From positions 1 to 32,359 of the forward strand of contig DALYFH010000012.1 of assembly GCA_031972135.1 (NCBI GenBank): a stretch of 32,359 nt of DNA, given 5' to 3'. Each line of letters begins with the position of its first letter. Position 1 is the first letter of the stretch. This DNA is from GWF sp031972135 (GTDB lineage: Bacteria; Patescibacteriota; Microgenomatia; UBA1400; UBA12108). Under the pieces are notes generated by a model, which saw only the letters and a list, made by a program, of their open reading frames with translations, searched no databases and was not told where the DNA came from. The position numbers and the translations under genes are program-made. Below, in pieces: positions 22,203 to 30,824 of this stretch.

Positions 22203-22952
22203 TTATAGACTACTACTGTCTTTAATGATCGGTTGGAGATATCTAACGTCGATCACTGTGCCACTACCCGAAATTGTAACCCCCTCACGGATCACGTGCA
22301 AGGCAGATAACTGGGCATCCAGATCACGAGTTGTTGTAAAGATTGCCTGAGTATCGCCTGGAGGCAAAATTACTTGGATACCCCCGTCTTTGATGGTAAA
22401 GTTTTTAGCACCTGGTATATTAGAGGCAATTTTTTGACACGCACTAAGGATAGTCCTTAGCTCTTCTAGCTCGATCCGCTCACCTACGCGTATCGACAAT
22501 TCTTGATCATAGCGGATAACAGGGACATTTGAGGATTCTTTGCTAGACTTGATTATCCGATAATCAGAGTCGAGGATAAGGAGATCCTCACTCCCCTGTG
22601 TTCCTAATGCGAGACTAGGGTAGACAGATTGGATCTGGAGTGTGAGCTTGCCTGGCAGAGTCTTTTTGTACTCTAGGGAGCGGATAGTAGGATCGCCTTT
22701 TTTTAGCCTTTGTGCCATCGCCTCTGTATCTAGCAAAAAGATATTTTGACCCAGAAACTGATCTTGGTCTTTGAGTAAAAAGCCATTTTGACATGGTTCG
22801 TCCACATCCTGATAACAATCTATTTTTGTGATCTTAAAATAACTTGAAAAGAAAGTTATGTAAATGGAGGCTATTGAGAGTGCAATAACAGCTGTTGGGA
22901 GCAAGAACTGGCTCGTAGCAACAAAATATTTAGAGGCAGGATTGGATATCAT
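22203..22952 (-). CDS. ftsQ: Cell-division protein FtsQ/DivIB
   Basis: From ATG at 22952 (249 residues) there is a short cytoplasmic start, one membrane helix (about 13-38), then a POTRA-like domain beginning with the FKITKIDCYQ segment and a beta domain. LEYKKTLPGKLTLQIQSVYPSLALG matches the conserved core of FtsQ (the KxxPxxLxIxIxxxxP stretch). Upstream GTG/ATG at 22976/22973 are in frame, but the AAAAAGGA ribosome-binding site favours 22952. This start overlaps the murG end by 23 bp. Position between murG and ftsA is canonical for the cluster. Confidence 0.85.
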   Translation of the reverse strand: MISNPASKYFVATSQFLLPTAVIALSIASIYITFFSSYFKITKIDCYQDVDEPCQNGFLLKDQDQFLGQNIFLLDTEAMAQRLKKGDPTIRSLEYKKTLPGKLTLQIQSVYPSLALGTQGSEDLLILDSDYRIIKSSKESSNVPVIRYDQELSIRVGERIELEELRTILSACQKIASNIPGAKNFTIKDGGIQVILPPGDTQAIFTTTRDLDAQLSALHVIREGVTISGSGTVIDVRYLQPIIKDSSSL

Positions 22953-23991
22953 CGTAGATCCTTTTTGTCGCATCACTCGGCAAAATTGTATTGATCGGTA
23001 CTACCTTTGTTAAGTCCTTAAACCCTACAATAATCTTGTTTAACCCTAGTTCTGACTGATTGATTATGATCCCCTGCTTAAGTGCTACCAGTTCCTGCGC
23101 ATTTTTCTGCTGCTCGGACTGGTGAGTACTCGGTAGCGGGACCAGGATAGACTTGAGTTGCATGAGCATTAGCTCATAGATAATATGAGCACCTGATCTG
23201 CCTAGATAATAATCGGCACTCTTTAGATAGGTACCTATCTCATTCTCACTAATGTAGCCGACAGGTAGATAGCAATCAGAAAGCGATCCTAGGCTACTCT
23301 GTAGCGATATCGCTTTGTCTAAATCACGGGTTGCGCTACTAGTGCCGGTTTGATGGATGATATTAAAGTGCTGGAGTAGAGCATGGAGATTGTTAAAGAT
23401 AAAGATATTGATAATGTGCGCACCCTGCTTACCGCCCATGACTAATATCGTAGGGCGTTTGCGGCTAAAGAACGCTTTGGCTTTTGCACTCAGGATGCTC
23501 TTACGTAGTGGCAGTCCTACTAAGAGCGTTTTTTTGACTGGGAAAAATTGTTGGGAACTATCCCAGGTTAGATATACCCTGCGAGCGATGGCACCTATCA
23601 ATCTATTTGCTTTGCCTGCGACCACTGTCTGCTCATGCAGGAATACTGGGATACCTAGTACAAATGCTGCGAGTGCAGTCGTGGCACCGAGGTAGCCACC
23701 AAAAGAGATCACTGCTTTGGGTCTGTGACTACTAAGCAGCTTGAGCGCGTTAAAAAAACCAACAGGGATCTTGACTATCTCTGTAACACTTAAGGTAGCA
23801 CGGCCAGCTGGTAGGTCATAAAAGCTAATATTACTAGCTGTAACCTCCTGATATTCTGCCGAGTCATTTTGATCCCCCCGACTACTTTTTTTATGACCGT
23901 ACCAATAAACAGTATGTTTGTTGTTCACAAAATATTGAGCGAGAACAAGAGCACTGTTGTGGTGACCACCGGTAAAGACAAAGCTAGACAT
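22930..23991 (-). CDS. murG: UDP-GlcNAc transferase MurG
   Basis: The 353-residue GT-B glycosyltransferase adds GlcNAc to lipid I to give lipid II at the inner membrane face. The usual N-terminal GGTGGH loop reads FTGGHHNSAL (6-15). Other family marks are ISFGGYLGATTALAAF (near 95), HEQTVVAGKANRL (near 119-131) and ILVMGGKQGAHIIN (near 186). The C-terminal YYLGRSGAHIIYELM carries the UDP-GlcNAc site. Its end overlaps ftsQ. It is 34 bp after ftsW. Confidence 0.94.
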   Translation of the reverse strand: MSSFVFTGGHHNSALVLAQYFVNNKHTVYWYGHKKSSRGDQNDSAEYQEVTASNISFYDLPAGRATLSVTEIVKIPVGFFNALKLLSSHRPKAVISFGGYLGATTALAAFVLGIPVFLHEQTVVAGKANRLIGAIARRVYLTWDSSQQFFPVKKTLLVGLPLRKSILSAKAKAFFSRKRPTILVMGGKQGAHIINIFIFNNLHALLQHFNIIHQTGTSSATRDLDKAISLQSSLGSLSDCYLPVGYISENEIGTYLKSADYYLGRSGAHIIYELMLMQLKSILVPLPSTHQSEQQKNAQELVALKQGIIINQSELGLNKIIVGFKDLTKVVPINTILPSDATKRIYDDIQSCL

Positions 23992-24025
23992 AGTCTAATG
24001 ATATACCAATAAACACATAGATTAA

Positions 24026-25127
24026 CTAGACTTTTTCGACACGCGCGACAGCAATGACCAAACCTATCCCCATGAGGATAGTCATGAGAGCAGAGCCACC
24101 GTAGGATACTAGAGGGAGAGGTACACCAGTTAGAGGCGTGAGTGCGACCATGGCTGCCAGGTTGAGGACTACCTGAAGACTGATCCAGCTCCCTACACCC
24201 GCGGCGAGTGCCGAGTTAAAGGGGTGTTTACACGCAGCAGCGACTTTGAAGATGCGACTTATCAGGTAAATAAAGGTGATCATGACTATGCTTATTCCAA
24301 CAAAACCGAGTTCTTCGCCCGCGACAGCGATAATGCTGTCGGTCGTACTCTCGGGCAAATACTCATATTTTTGACGTGAGCGACCGATACCTACCCCAGT
24401 TACTCCACCAGACCCTAGAGCTAGGATTACCTGCCGAATATGATAAGAGCTACCGAGTGGATCGTGGGTGGGATCTAAGAAAGTTTTGACACGGTCGNNN
24501 NNNNNNNATCCTGTAACTACTACTACCGATAAACATAATGACTGCAACTACCGCCACACCCACTATGGTCATGAGCTGTTTTACTGGATAGCCAGTTATA
24601 AAATAGAGAGAGATCGCGAGACCACTAACAACCAGGGTCGTCCCGAGGTCTGGCTGGAGCATGATCAAGCCTGCGATTACTGCAACATATGCCATAAATT
24701 GAGTGAGGGTTACTCGACGTGAAGTCATCCAGGCAGATAGGTAAATTACCTGAACCAATTTGATTAGCTCGGATGGCTGGAGAACGATGCCTGGTAGTAC
24801 TAGCCAGCGCCTAGCACCCAATACCTTAGTACCTATCCCAGGTATGATGACCAGGAACAAGAGTAGGACTCCAACTCCTAGTATAGGAACTGCGAGTTTT
24901 TGCCATAGCCCTGGGTGGATGCGAGAAATGACGAACGAGAGCACACCCCCGGCAGCTGCCCATTTGAGCTGAAGGAGTACAAAATGCCATTTGTTACCAA
25001 AATCACGCGCGCCCTCGGCGACGCTAGCACTCCCAATCATAACTAGGCCAAATGCTAGGAGTACTAAGGTGGTGATAATTATTTGAGACGAGAGAGTAAT
25101 GCTGAGGGACCGTGTGAGCTTCATCAC
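24026..25127 (-). CDS. ftsW: SEDS-family septal peptidoglycan polymerase FtsW, with an assembly gap
   Basis: Two fragments in different frames flank a run of 10 N at 24499-24508. The N-terminal part ends GSSSYR; the C-terminal part starts DRVKTFLDPTHDPLGSSYH. If the N run is dropped, AGGAT joins CGACC as AGG-ATC-GAC, giving SSYRIDRVKTFLDP, the pattern expected in SEDS proteins. The gene is therefore probably intact, about 363 residues, with ten helices. It has LQPSELIKL, LQPDLGTT, GRSRQKYEYLPESTTDSI and the C-terminal LPLVSYGGSA. Position between murD and murG supports ftsW rather than a second rodA. Confidence 0.9.
24499..24508. other. Assembly gap (10 N)
   Basis: A run of exactly ten N inside ftsW is a scaffold or placeholder gap. 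The flanking reading frames meet perfectly when it is removed, so the number of missing bases is most likely zero, or otherwise a multiple of three. Confidence 0.95.
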
Positions 25128-25151
25128 TTCATGATATACGACACACTGTGG

Positions 25152-26474
25152 TTATGACAGAGCGAGTACCTGTGTTTTAAACTGGTCTCCCCGGTCAAAC
25201 TCGTTTTTAAATAAATCAAAGGAAGTAAAGCCAGGTGATAATAAGACTGTATCGCCTGGTTTAGCTAGCTCGCTAGCTAGCTTTACTACTTTATCCATCG
25301 AATCTAGTTGACCTGCGATTTTATGAGCTGCATTCATTGTTATGGCCTCGGTAAAATCTGGGATGTGATGACTACCTAAGAATATTACCTTTTTCACGCG
25401 ATCATTACTTATGATCTCTTTTACAAAATCTTCGTGAGGAAGTTTTTTACTCTCTCCCCCACAGATCAAGATAATGTCGCCTTTGATAGCTCGCAGTGCA
25501 ATGAGTGCGGCCACTGGAGTGGTTGCGGTTGTATCGTTAACAAAATTGATACCGCGTCTGGTTCGCACTAGTTCAAGCCGATGTGGGACTCCCTTAAAAT
25601 CAGTCACAGCTGCTCGGATCACCTCCTCGCTAACTCCCAGTTTTTGGCATAACATTGCTGCTGCTGCAATATTACTCTGGTTGTGATCACCTAAGAGTGT
25701 TGTCTGATAGCTACTGGCCTGATTAGAAGTGTACGGGTATTTGGTCACACTAGAGTGACTCGCGATCTCCACACTACCCTCGTTATCTTGGTTGTAAACA
25801 GTAAACCCTGGCTCTTTTTGATACTTAACTATTGCCGTTTTGTCAGCGGCATAACTCTGCATATCTGGGTAACGATTGAGATGATCTGGATAGAGGTTGG
25901 TAACAACTGAGTAGGTAGGTGAAACCTGTAGATCATGGAATGAGTGGAGCTGAAATGAAGAGAGTTCGAGAACAGCGTACTCTTTGCCCATACTCTGGTC
26001 AAATAATGAGAGACCGGAGGTGCCTGGAATATTGCCACCCAGAACCACTGTCCCGGGACTATTACGGTCCAAGATCTGATAGATAAGGGTGGTGGTGGTG
26101 GTTTTGCCACGAGTACCAGTGATACCTATCGTTTTTACGCTCGCATATTTGACGAAAAGCGCGATCGCCGTAGCAACCTTTACCCCACGGGCTCTAGCGC
26201 GTGATAGCAAAGGATGATCATCCGGTACGGCGGGATTTTTGATGAGTATGTCACACCAATCGGTATCTGCTTCTTTGTGCTCTCCGAGAGTAAGCTCTAT
26301 TTTTGGGTCAAAGTCAGCCTGGGTATACCCTAGCTCGGTCATAGTTTTCATGTCGGTTGCTCGGACTGTGTAGCCATGACTCGCTAGATAGTTGGCATCA
26401 CCTAACCCGCCACCTTGGCGGCCGATACCAAACACTAAAATCTTTTTACCTTGTAAATATTCGTGAATTGTCAT
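25152..26474 (-). CDS. murD: UDP-N-acetylmuramoyl-L-alanine:D-glutamate ligase MurD
   Basis: The 440-residue Mur ligase has the Rossmann domain start KKILVFGIGRQGGG (10-23), ATP loop GITGTRGKTTTTT (117-129), the middle-domain LELSSFQLH near 170 (Mur ligase SSFQL typical of MurD), NLYPDHLNRYP and FVNDTTATTP near 315, then a C-terminal VLLSPGFTSFDLFKNEFDRGDQF, a MurD hallmark. It adds D-Glu to UDP-MurNAc-L-Ala in the cytoplasm, so it directly uses the product of the neighbouring racemase gene, with which it overlaps by 4 bp. Length normal. Confidence 0.94.
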   Translation of the reverse strand: MTIHEYLQGKKILVFGIGRQGGGLGDANYLASHGYTVRATDMKTMTELGYTQADFDPKIELTLGEHKEADTDWCDILIKNPAVPDDHPLLSRARARGVKVATAIALFVKYASVKTIGITGTRGKTTTTTLIYQILDRNSPGTVVLGGNIPGTSGLSLFDQSMGKEYAVLELSSFQLHSFHDLQVSPTYSVVTNLYPDHLNRYPDMQSYAADKTAIVKYQKEPGFTVYNQDNEGSVEIASHSSVTKYPYTSNQASSYQTTLLGDHNQSNIAAAAMLCQKLGVSEEVIRAAVTDFKGVPHRLELVRTRRGINFVNDTTATTPVAALIALRAIKGDIILICGGESKKLPHEDFVKEIISNDRVKKVIFLGSHHIPDFTEAITMNAAHKIAGQLDSMDKVVKLASELAKPGDTVLLSPGFTSFDLFKNEFDRGDQFKTQVLALS

Positions 26475-27190
26475 AGGTCGTAAATCCTGGCTAGCTCTAG
26501 TAATCTTAGCACGCTCGCACTACTCTCGTACTCGACTACGCTCTGCTTAGTCGTGGCGCGAACACTTAGTTTTAGTGTGCGTGCGACGTGCGATGCTACA
26601 GCTCGCGAAGGATCATAAATCGTGACGCTAGGAAAATATTCTTGAATCAAGGGTTTGATAAGTGGGTAGTGGGTACATGATAAGCCTATTGCATCTACCT
26701 GATTTAACTCAGTTACTGATTTCTTTAATATTGTATTTATTGCGACTGTGTCGTTATGCTCTATCGCGCTAGCTAGGCCAACTGGTGTGTAATATTTGAT
26801 GTGCTCTCCATGAGTGAGACGTAGCTCTTTGGCGACTTCGGAGCTAGTCGTTACCTTAGTTCCCCAAACTACAGGGCTCACGTGATCCTTGAGCATCTTG
26901 GTCACTGGCTCGACCCCAAACACTGGGACTGATAACTCAGACCTCAAATAAGGTAGCGCGGTCACTGTGCCACTGTTACAGGAGACAACTACTGCGCATG
27001 GATTATACTTTTCAAAAATTTTTGCGAGCTCGACAAATCGGTTGTTTAAGTAATCTATTGATTTGTCTCCGTAAGGGAAGTGGGCCTGATCTGCATAATA
27101 GAGTATAGGGACGTCGTACTGGGTTAATTCTTTGAGAATAGAGAAGCCGCCGATACCTGAGTCAAAAACAATTAGTGGACTCTTCAACAT
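26471..27190 (-). CDS. murI: Glutamate racemase MurI
   Basis: The 239-residue protein has Asp10 in VFDSGIGGFS, Cys71 in VVVSCNSGT and Cys172 in IGLSCTHYP, the two catalytic cysteines of amino-acid racemases, with LPY...FGVEPV between them. It supplies D-glutamate for peptidoglycan. The neighbour downstream (4-bp overlap) is murD, the D-Glu adding ligase. Placement of murI between mraY and murD inside a division cluster is not the common order. Slightly shorter than the usual 260-280 residues. Confidence 0.93.
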   Translation of the reverse strand: MLKSPLIVFDSGIGGFSILKELTQYDVPILYYADQAHFPYGDKSIDYLNNRFVELAKIFEKYNPCAVVVSCNSGTVTALPYLRSELSVPVFGVEPVTKMLKDHVSPVVWGTKVTTSSEVAKELRLTHGEHIKYYTPVGLASAIEHNDTVAINTILKKSVTELNQVDAIGLSCTHYPLIKPLIQEYFPSVTIYDPSRAVASHVARTLKLSVRATTKQSVVEYESSASVLRLLELARIYDL

Positions 27191-27192
27191 AT

Positions 27193-28221
27193 CTAAATGA
27201 AGGCTAACCAGAGACCAAATATGGCCAGAATAATGCCAGCTAGCCAGCTACGCGCGACAATCTTAGGTTCTTCCCAGCCAATGAGCTGGAGCCAGAGATG
27301 GAATGGGGAGATCGGCACTAGTTTGCGACCTAAGTACCTTTTGCCAAACATCTGGATACTAGAGGTTGCGATCTCCAAAATAAAGACACCACTGATCACC
27401 ACGACTGCCACTACTTTGCCAAGGAGTATTGCAATAACCGCGAGAGTTGCCCCAAAAGATAGGGCTCCGACATCACCTAGGTGAATACGCGCGGGATAGG
27501 TATTAAAGTACAAGAAAGCGATGAGGCCTCCTAGCCAGAGCGCTAGAAATAGAGCTATGGGAGTATCGAGGATAGAGGCAGCAATCAAGGTAAGTGCAAA
27601 GAGCGTGATCATGAGTAACCCGGGTGCCAAACCATCTAGACCATCGGTAATGTTAACCGCGTTACTAAAGGCTATGATAATAAATGAAGCAAAAGGAACA
27701 AAGAACCATCCCAAATTCCAGACTCCGAGATAAGGGATATTGATAATGCTGATGCCCATGATGCTGTAGAGATAGTAACTAATGCCTAAGGCGAGAACTA
27801 CCTGGATGGCGAGCTTTGCTTTCATACTGATCCCGACAAGACCAGAGTTTTTGCCAAAGAACTTCATTACGTCATCGTAGAGCCCGAGGAGCCCAAAGAG
27901 GATAAAGGTCGCAAATATTATGTTGACCTCTTGCTGCATGGGGTAGACGCTACCCATGGGCGCACCCACTAGTTTGAGCATGCCGGCAACTAAGATGTAT
28001 AGGAGACAGGTGGTGATGATGATCAGGAGGCCTCCGCCGACAGGCACACCTGCTTTCTTCTTGTGTAGTTTGTTGTAGACATTGTTGATCACACCCATAA
28101 AATCTGAAGTTTTTTGGCTGGGTCTCTGGAACTTGAGGGAGTAGAGAATATTGATAAAAGGGACAATGAGCGCGGCGTTAATGGTAAAGCTAAAAAGTAA
28201 AAAACCAAGGAGTGTGTTCAT
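27193..28221 (-). CDS. mraY: Phospho-N-acetylmuramoyl-pentapeptide transferase MraY
   Basis: The 342-residue protein has about ten membrane helices. The aspartate pair LYDDVMKFFGKNSGL (Asp116-Asp117) and NITDGLDGLAPG (Asp193, Asp196) are the Mg2+ and catalytic motifs of the polyprenyl-phosphate transferase family, and KKKAGVPVGGG near 55-64 matches the KxGTPTMGG region of MraY. The C-terminal FHLWLQLIGWEEPKIVARSW fits the conserved HHHxE region in a divergent form. It makes lipid I. It starts 4 bp after the dgkA stop. Confidence 0.93.
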   Translation of the reverse strand: MNTLLGFLLFSFTINAALIVPFINILYSLKFQRPSQKTSDFMGVINNVYNKLHKKKAGVPVGGGLLIIITTCLLYILVAGMLKLVGAPMGSVYPMQQEVNIIFATFILFGLLGLYDDVMKFFGKNSGLVGISMKAKLAIQVVLALGISYYLYSIMGISIINIPYLGVWNLGWFFVPFASFIIIAFSNAVNITDGLDGLAPGLLMITLFALTLIAASILDTPIALFLALWLGGLIAFLYFNTYPARIHLGDVGALSFGATLAVIAILLGKVVAVVVISGVFILEIATSSIQMFGKRYLGRKLVPISPFHLWLQLIGWEEPKIVARSWLAGIILAIFGLWLAFI

Positions 28222-28225
28222 ATTG

Positions 28226-28582
28226 TTATATTATCGCGATTATCTTAGGGATAAATATTATTGCCCCGGTTATAATTGCCAGAATTGATACTACCAAAAC
28301 TGATCCTGCGGCGACATCTTTGGCTTTTTTGATATCTGGGTTTATCTCTGTAGTTATGGCGTTACAGGTAAACTCGATCGCGGTGTTGATCATTTCAGCA
28401 ACGAGTACCAGGCCTACAAGCAGGATAATTTCTATTAGTTCTTCGGTGCTAAGGCCTAAGTAGTATCCAAATAGACTGACTAGCACTGCGATAATTAGAT
28501 GAATACGGACATTCGGCTGGGTGATTAGTGCTGTTTTTACCCCACGGATAGCATGAGAAAATGCGACCAGTTTGTTCTGCAT
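28226..28582 (-). CDS. dgkA: Diacylglycerol/undecaprenol kinase
   Basis: The 118-residue protein has three membrane helices and the family motif EMINTAIEFTCNAIT near residues 64-78, with the conserved ExxNTAIE. Members phosphorylate diacylglycerol (proteobacteria) or undecaprenol (Gram-positives); next to mraY, undecaprenol use is more plausible, feeding the lipid carrier pool. It is the first gene of the minus-strand dcw-like run. The 200-bp spacer to the divergent gene holds no obvious promoter box. Confidence 0.9.
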   Translation of the reverse strand: MQNKLVAFSHAIRGVKTALITQPNVRIHLIIAVLVSLFGYYLGLSTEELIEIILLVGLVLVAEMINTAIEFTCNAITTEINPDIKKAKDVAAGSVLVVSILAIITGAIIFIPKIIAII

Positions 28583-28823
28583 ATAGAGGTAGTATACAGC
28601 AACATCCTATTTTTATTCTTTAGAATACATGTCAGCTGTCACGCATGTTACATCTGACTGAGGAGCAATAATTACCTTACCTGAGCATTGCGACTGGAAT
28701 GGTCACGTGCCATACAGACTCATTTCAAAGGTCGTTGACGTACATGTTCTGAGCATGATCGTACTCTTGTGATCCTGTCCTATATTATTGTTTCAACCTT
28801 TATACAAGAGTAGAATTGAGAGT

Positions 28824-29318
28824 ATGAGTCAACAACCGGCACCAGAATCGCTCCGAGTATTGCCTATAAATGATACTCAAGCACTACTCGAATTAATGGG
28901 TGATAATTGGGAACCCCCTTCAGATAATGAGAGATTTGGTGTCCCTGAAGTGGATAAAATCGCCATCGAGTGGATCGGTTTTTGCGAGCATGCAAAGCGA
29001 GGACTAGCTATAATAGATAAAGGAACCTTCTCGGGCGACTTGATTAGTTTGGGATCTATTAATGCGTTTATGAAGTCACTCAATGGTGAGGCTGTCGATT
29101 ACCCAGAAGTTATCACCAATATTGAGAGCGCGTTTGCACTACTTTTGTCTGCGGAAGCTCTTAAGCGAACAGAAGAACTAGATCTTATAAGAGATATAGA
29201 GGTGAATGACAATCTGCAAGGTTTAATCGGAATCTTAGTAGCAAATATGGAAGTGATAACTCATCAGTACATTACTACACGAAGAAGTGAGCGACAAAGA
29301 TTGTTTTATGATGATTAA
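28824..29318 (+). CDS. Hypothetical protein (164 aa)
   Basis: ATG at 28824 has a GAGAG ribosome-binding stretch; TTG at 28788 would add 12 residues. The protein is acidic and helical, with ELMGDNWEPPSDNERFGVP early and a long helical end reading NLQGLIGILVANMEVITHQY, finishing TTRRSERQRLF. No signal peptide or membrane helix is seen. It stands alone on the plus strand between the dcw cluster and a HIT-like gene. Family unknown. Confidence 0.6.
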   Translation: MSQQPAPESLRVLPINDTQALLELMGDNWEPPSDNERFGVPEVDKIAIEWIGFCEHAKRGLAIIDKGTFSGDLISLGSINAFMKSLNGEAVDYPEVITNIESAFALLLSAEALKRTEELDLIRDIEVNDNLQGLIGILVANMEVITHQYITTRRSERQRLFYDD

Positions 29319-29469
29319 CAGGACTGAGTCTGATTCGATAATTTTTTAAATTCTAGTGAATCAGTTTCAAGTTAGTTAGCTGGAGGCAGTTAATAAAAAT
29401 GAATGCTTCATTCGGTGTGTGAGTGTAAAGAGATCGAGGAGCGAAACGAAGAAGAAGTTGACCTATTTC

Positions 29470-29895
29470 CTATGCGGTGCATAAGTACGACCGCATCTTG
29501 GTTACAGAATCTCGTACTTCCGCGATAACATCATCAGTAGACATCTGCTCAGCGGCATGTTCCATTATTGGGCGAACTGACTGGATTTTTCTTCCATAGC
29601 GCTCCATCCAAGCGTGACGAGGAAATATCCAAAGGTGGAAATTATGTTCGGTATCTTCGTTTTGAAAAAGATAAACGTCGTGGATGTGGAGCACTTCTTG
29701 CATCCCTTGCCGTACTTTGCGAAGGAGAGAGCCGAACTCTGTTGATTCTTCGTCTGTAAAATCGGCTATCGAGCGAACTTTCCGCAATGGTGTAAGGATA
29801 AAAAATCCAGGAATCGGAACCTCCCAATCCTGCTCTACTTTGAACAAACCAGTCTTAATGATGTATTCGTTGGGAAAAAGTATTTTTGGTGTCAT
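29470..29895 (-). CDS. HIT-like nucleotide hydrolase with a variant histidine triad
   Basis: The 141-residue protein has the fold pattern of HIT proteins: FFILTPLRKVRSIADFTDEE, a helix, then VYLFQNEDTEHNFHLWIFPRH near residue 82-102. The triad HxHxH is HNFHLW: the middle histidine is kept and the last position is tryptophan, as in some HIT-like or GalT-related branches, so catalysis may differ. It starts 20 bp after the structured element at 29916-30033, a spacing like that between an attC site and a cassette gene. Confidence 0.65.
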   Translation of the reverse strand: MTPKILFPNEYIIKTGLFKVEQDWEVPIPGFFILTPLRKVRSIADFTDEESTEFGSLLRKVRQGMQEVLHIHDVYLFQNEDTEHNFHLWIFPRHAWMERYGRKIQSVRPIMEHAAEQMSTDDVIAEVRDSVTKMRSYLCTA

Positions 29896-29915
29896 ATTGG
29901 AAATAGGTAAACTTT

Positions 29916-30033
29916 GACTAACGTCTCGCGTGTATCTGATGTTGCCGCACGGTACAATGAATTATATCCTAACCGTGCGAGCAATATGGGTCGAGGGGGT
30001 GCAACCCCCGAGCCAGATACGCGCTAGTTAGAC
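29916..30033 (-). other. attC-like recombination site or structured RNA (118 bp)
   Basis: On the minus strand the ends read GTCTAAC (30033-30027) and GTTAGTC (29922-29916), close to the integron attC boxes RYYYAAC and GTTRRRY. Inside are a 10-bp helix (29929-29938 with 30014-30023), a 15-bp helix with one bulge (CGCACGGT/ACCGTGCG, 29946-29953 and 29972-29979, plus ATGTTGC/GCAATAT), and GGGGGT/ACCCCC (29995-30009). Together they form a three-way junction within the size range of attC. No integron integrase is in the window. A folded RNA remains possible. Confidence 0.45.
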
Positions 30034-30042
30034 GAGGGCGCA

Positions 30043-30120
30043 GGTCAGAGGATACAATGTTCCCCTATCCTCTGACCAAGAGTGCAACGTCCCCAAGCGA
30101 CGCCAAGTCAACGACATGGC
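30043..30120. other. Strong hairpins beside the attC-like element
   Basis: GGTCAGAGGATA (30043-30054) pairs perfectly over 12 bp with TATCCTCTGACC (30066-30077). A second hairpin, GCCAaGTC/GACaTGGC, spans 30102-30120. Both lie between the 195-residue ORF stop and the attC-like element. They may be a terminator without a T run or part of one larger structured RNA. Confidence 0.45.
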
Positions 30121-30148
30121 GAGCGCAGTGTACATTTATTAACATCCC

Positions 30149-30736
30149 CTATCCTGCTGATACCAACTCTGCAACTTTAACTCCCGAAATTGCCACATAG
30201 CAACCGAGGTGTTCAAGAGCCTTCAGAGTGAAAATCCTGTGCCGTCCATCAGAATCCACAAAAAAATCACGTCCATGAGCTACTAGATCAATACCGGCAA
30301 TGAGGTCGTTCTTTTCGCTTTGTTCCATAACTAAAACTCGTTGAGCAAACTGCAAAACGGTTGTTAGCGCTTGAGGCTTGGCGTGGCGATCTTCAGTACC
30401 GATACCATCCACTAAGCCAGCCCATCCACTTGGACTTTCGGTACCGACTATTTCGTGAGCCATAATATGAATAGGTACGGGATAGACTTTTCGATCTGTA
30501 TAATCAAACCGGCTGGCGCGTAATTCTTGCACACTATCGCCCCGATGATGACCATGAACAACTGCCTCAAGCGCGCTACCTAGATTTTCTCGACCAAGGG
30601 TGAAACCTTCTGGAACAATGACGGTAAGTTCTGGTTTGATTTTTTTCCTCTCTGGAGTGGATTCTGATGGATCGAACTCTAAAGTTGCAGGATCTTCTGG
30701 AAAATGCTCTGGGTTAAAAAAATGACTGCCTTCCAT
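30149..30736 (-). CDS. Hypothetical protein with ParB/sulfiredoxin-like C-terminus
   Basis: The 195-residue soluble protein ends with GRDFFVDSDGRHRIFTLKALEHLGCYVAI, in which DGRHRIFTLKAL resembles the DGxHR nucleotide-binding turn of the ParB/sulfiredoxin fold. The preceding 140 residues (with GFTLGRENLGSALEAVVHGHH) are not recognised. The start ATG lies within GTTATGG, reminiscent of cassette genes whose start codon sits in the recombination core. Together with the attC-like site after its stop, this suggests a mobile gene cassette inserted downstream of murA. Function unknown. Confidence 0.55.
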   Translation of the reverse strand: MEGSHFFNPEHFPEDPATLEFDPSESTPERKKIKPELTVIVPEGFTLGRENLGSALEAVVHGHHRGDSVQELRASRFDYTDRKVYPVPIHIMAHEIVGTESPSGWAGLVDGIGTEDRHAKPQALTTVLQFAQRVLVMEQSEKNDLIAGIDLVAHGRDFFVDSDGRHRIFTLKALEHLGCYVAISGVKVAELVSAG

Positions 30737-30824
30737 AACGCGTGCTCCGAATTGTTAAGCAGGATTATAATTGTATGTTAATAAATGTATATCGTCTAAC
30801 TATTTTTTATGAGAATAATACAGA

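Noticed and set aside
28583..28787. Possible promoter or RNA in the spacer upstream of dgkA
   Set aside because: TTGACG near 28733 has no convincing -10 at the right distance, and no stable long hairpin or ORF was seen.
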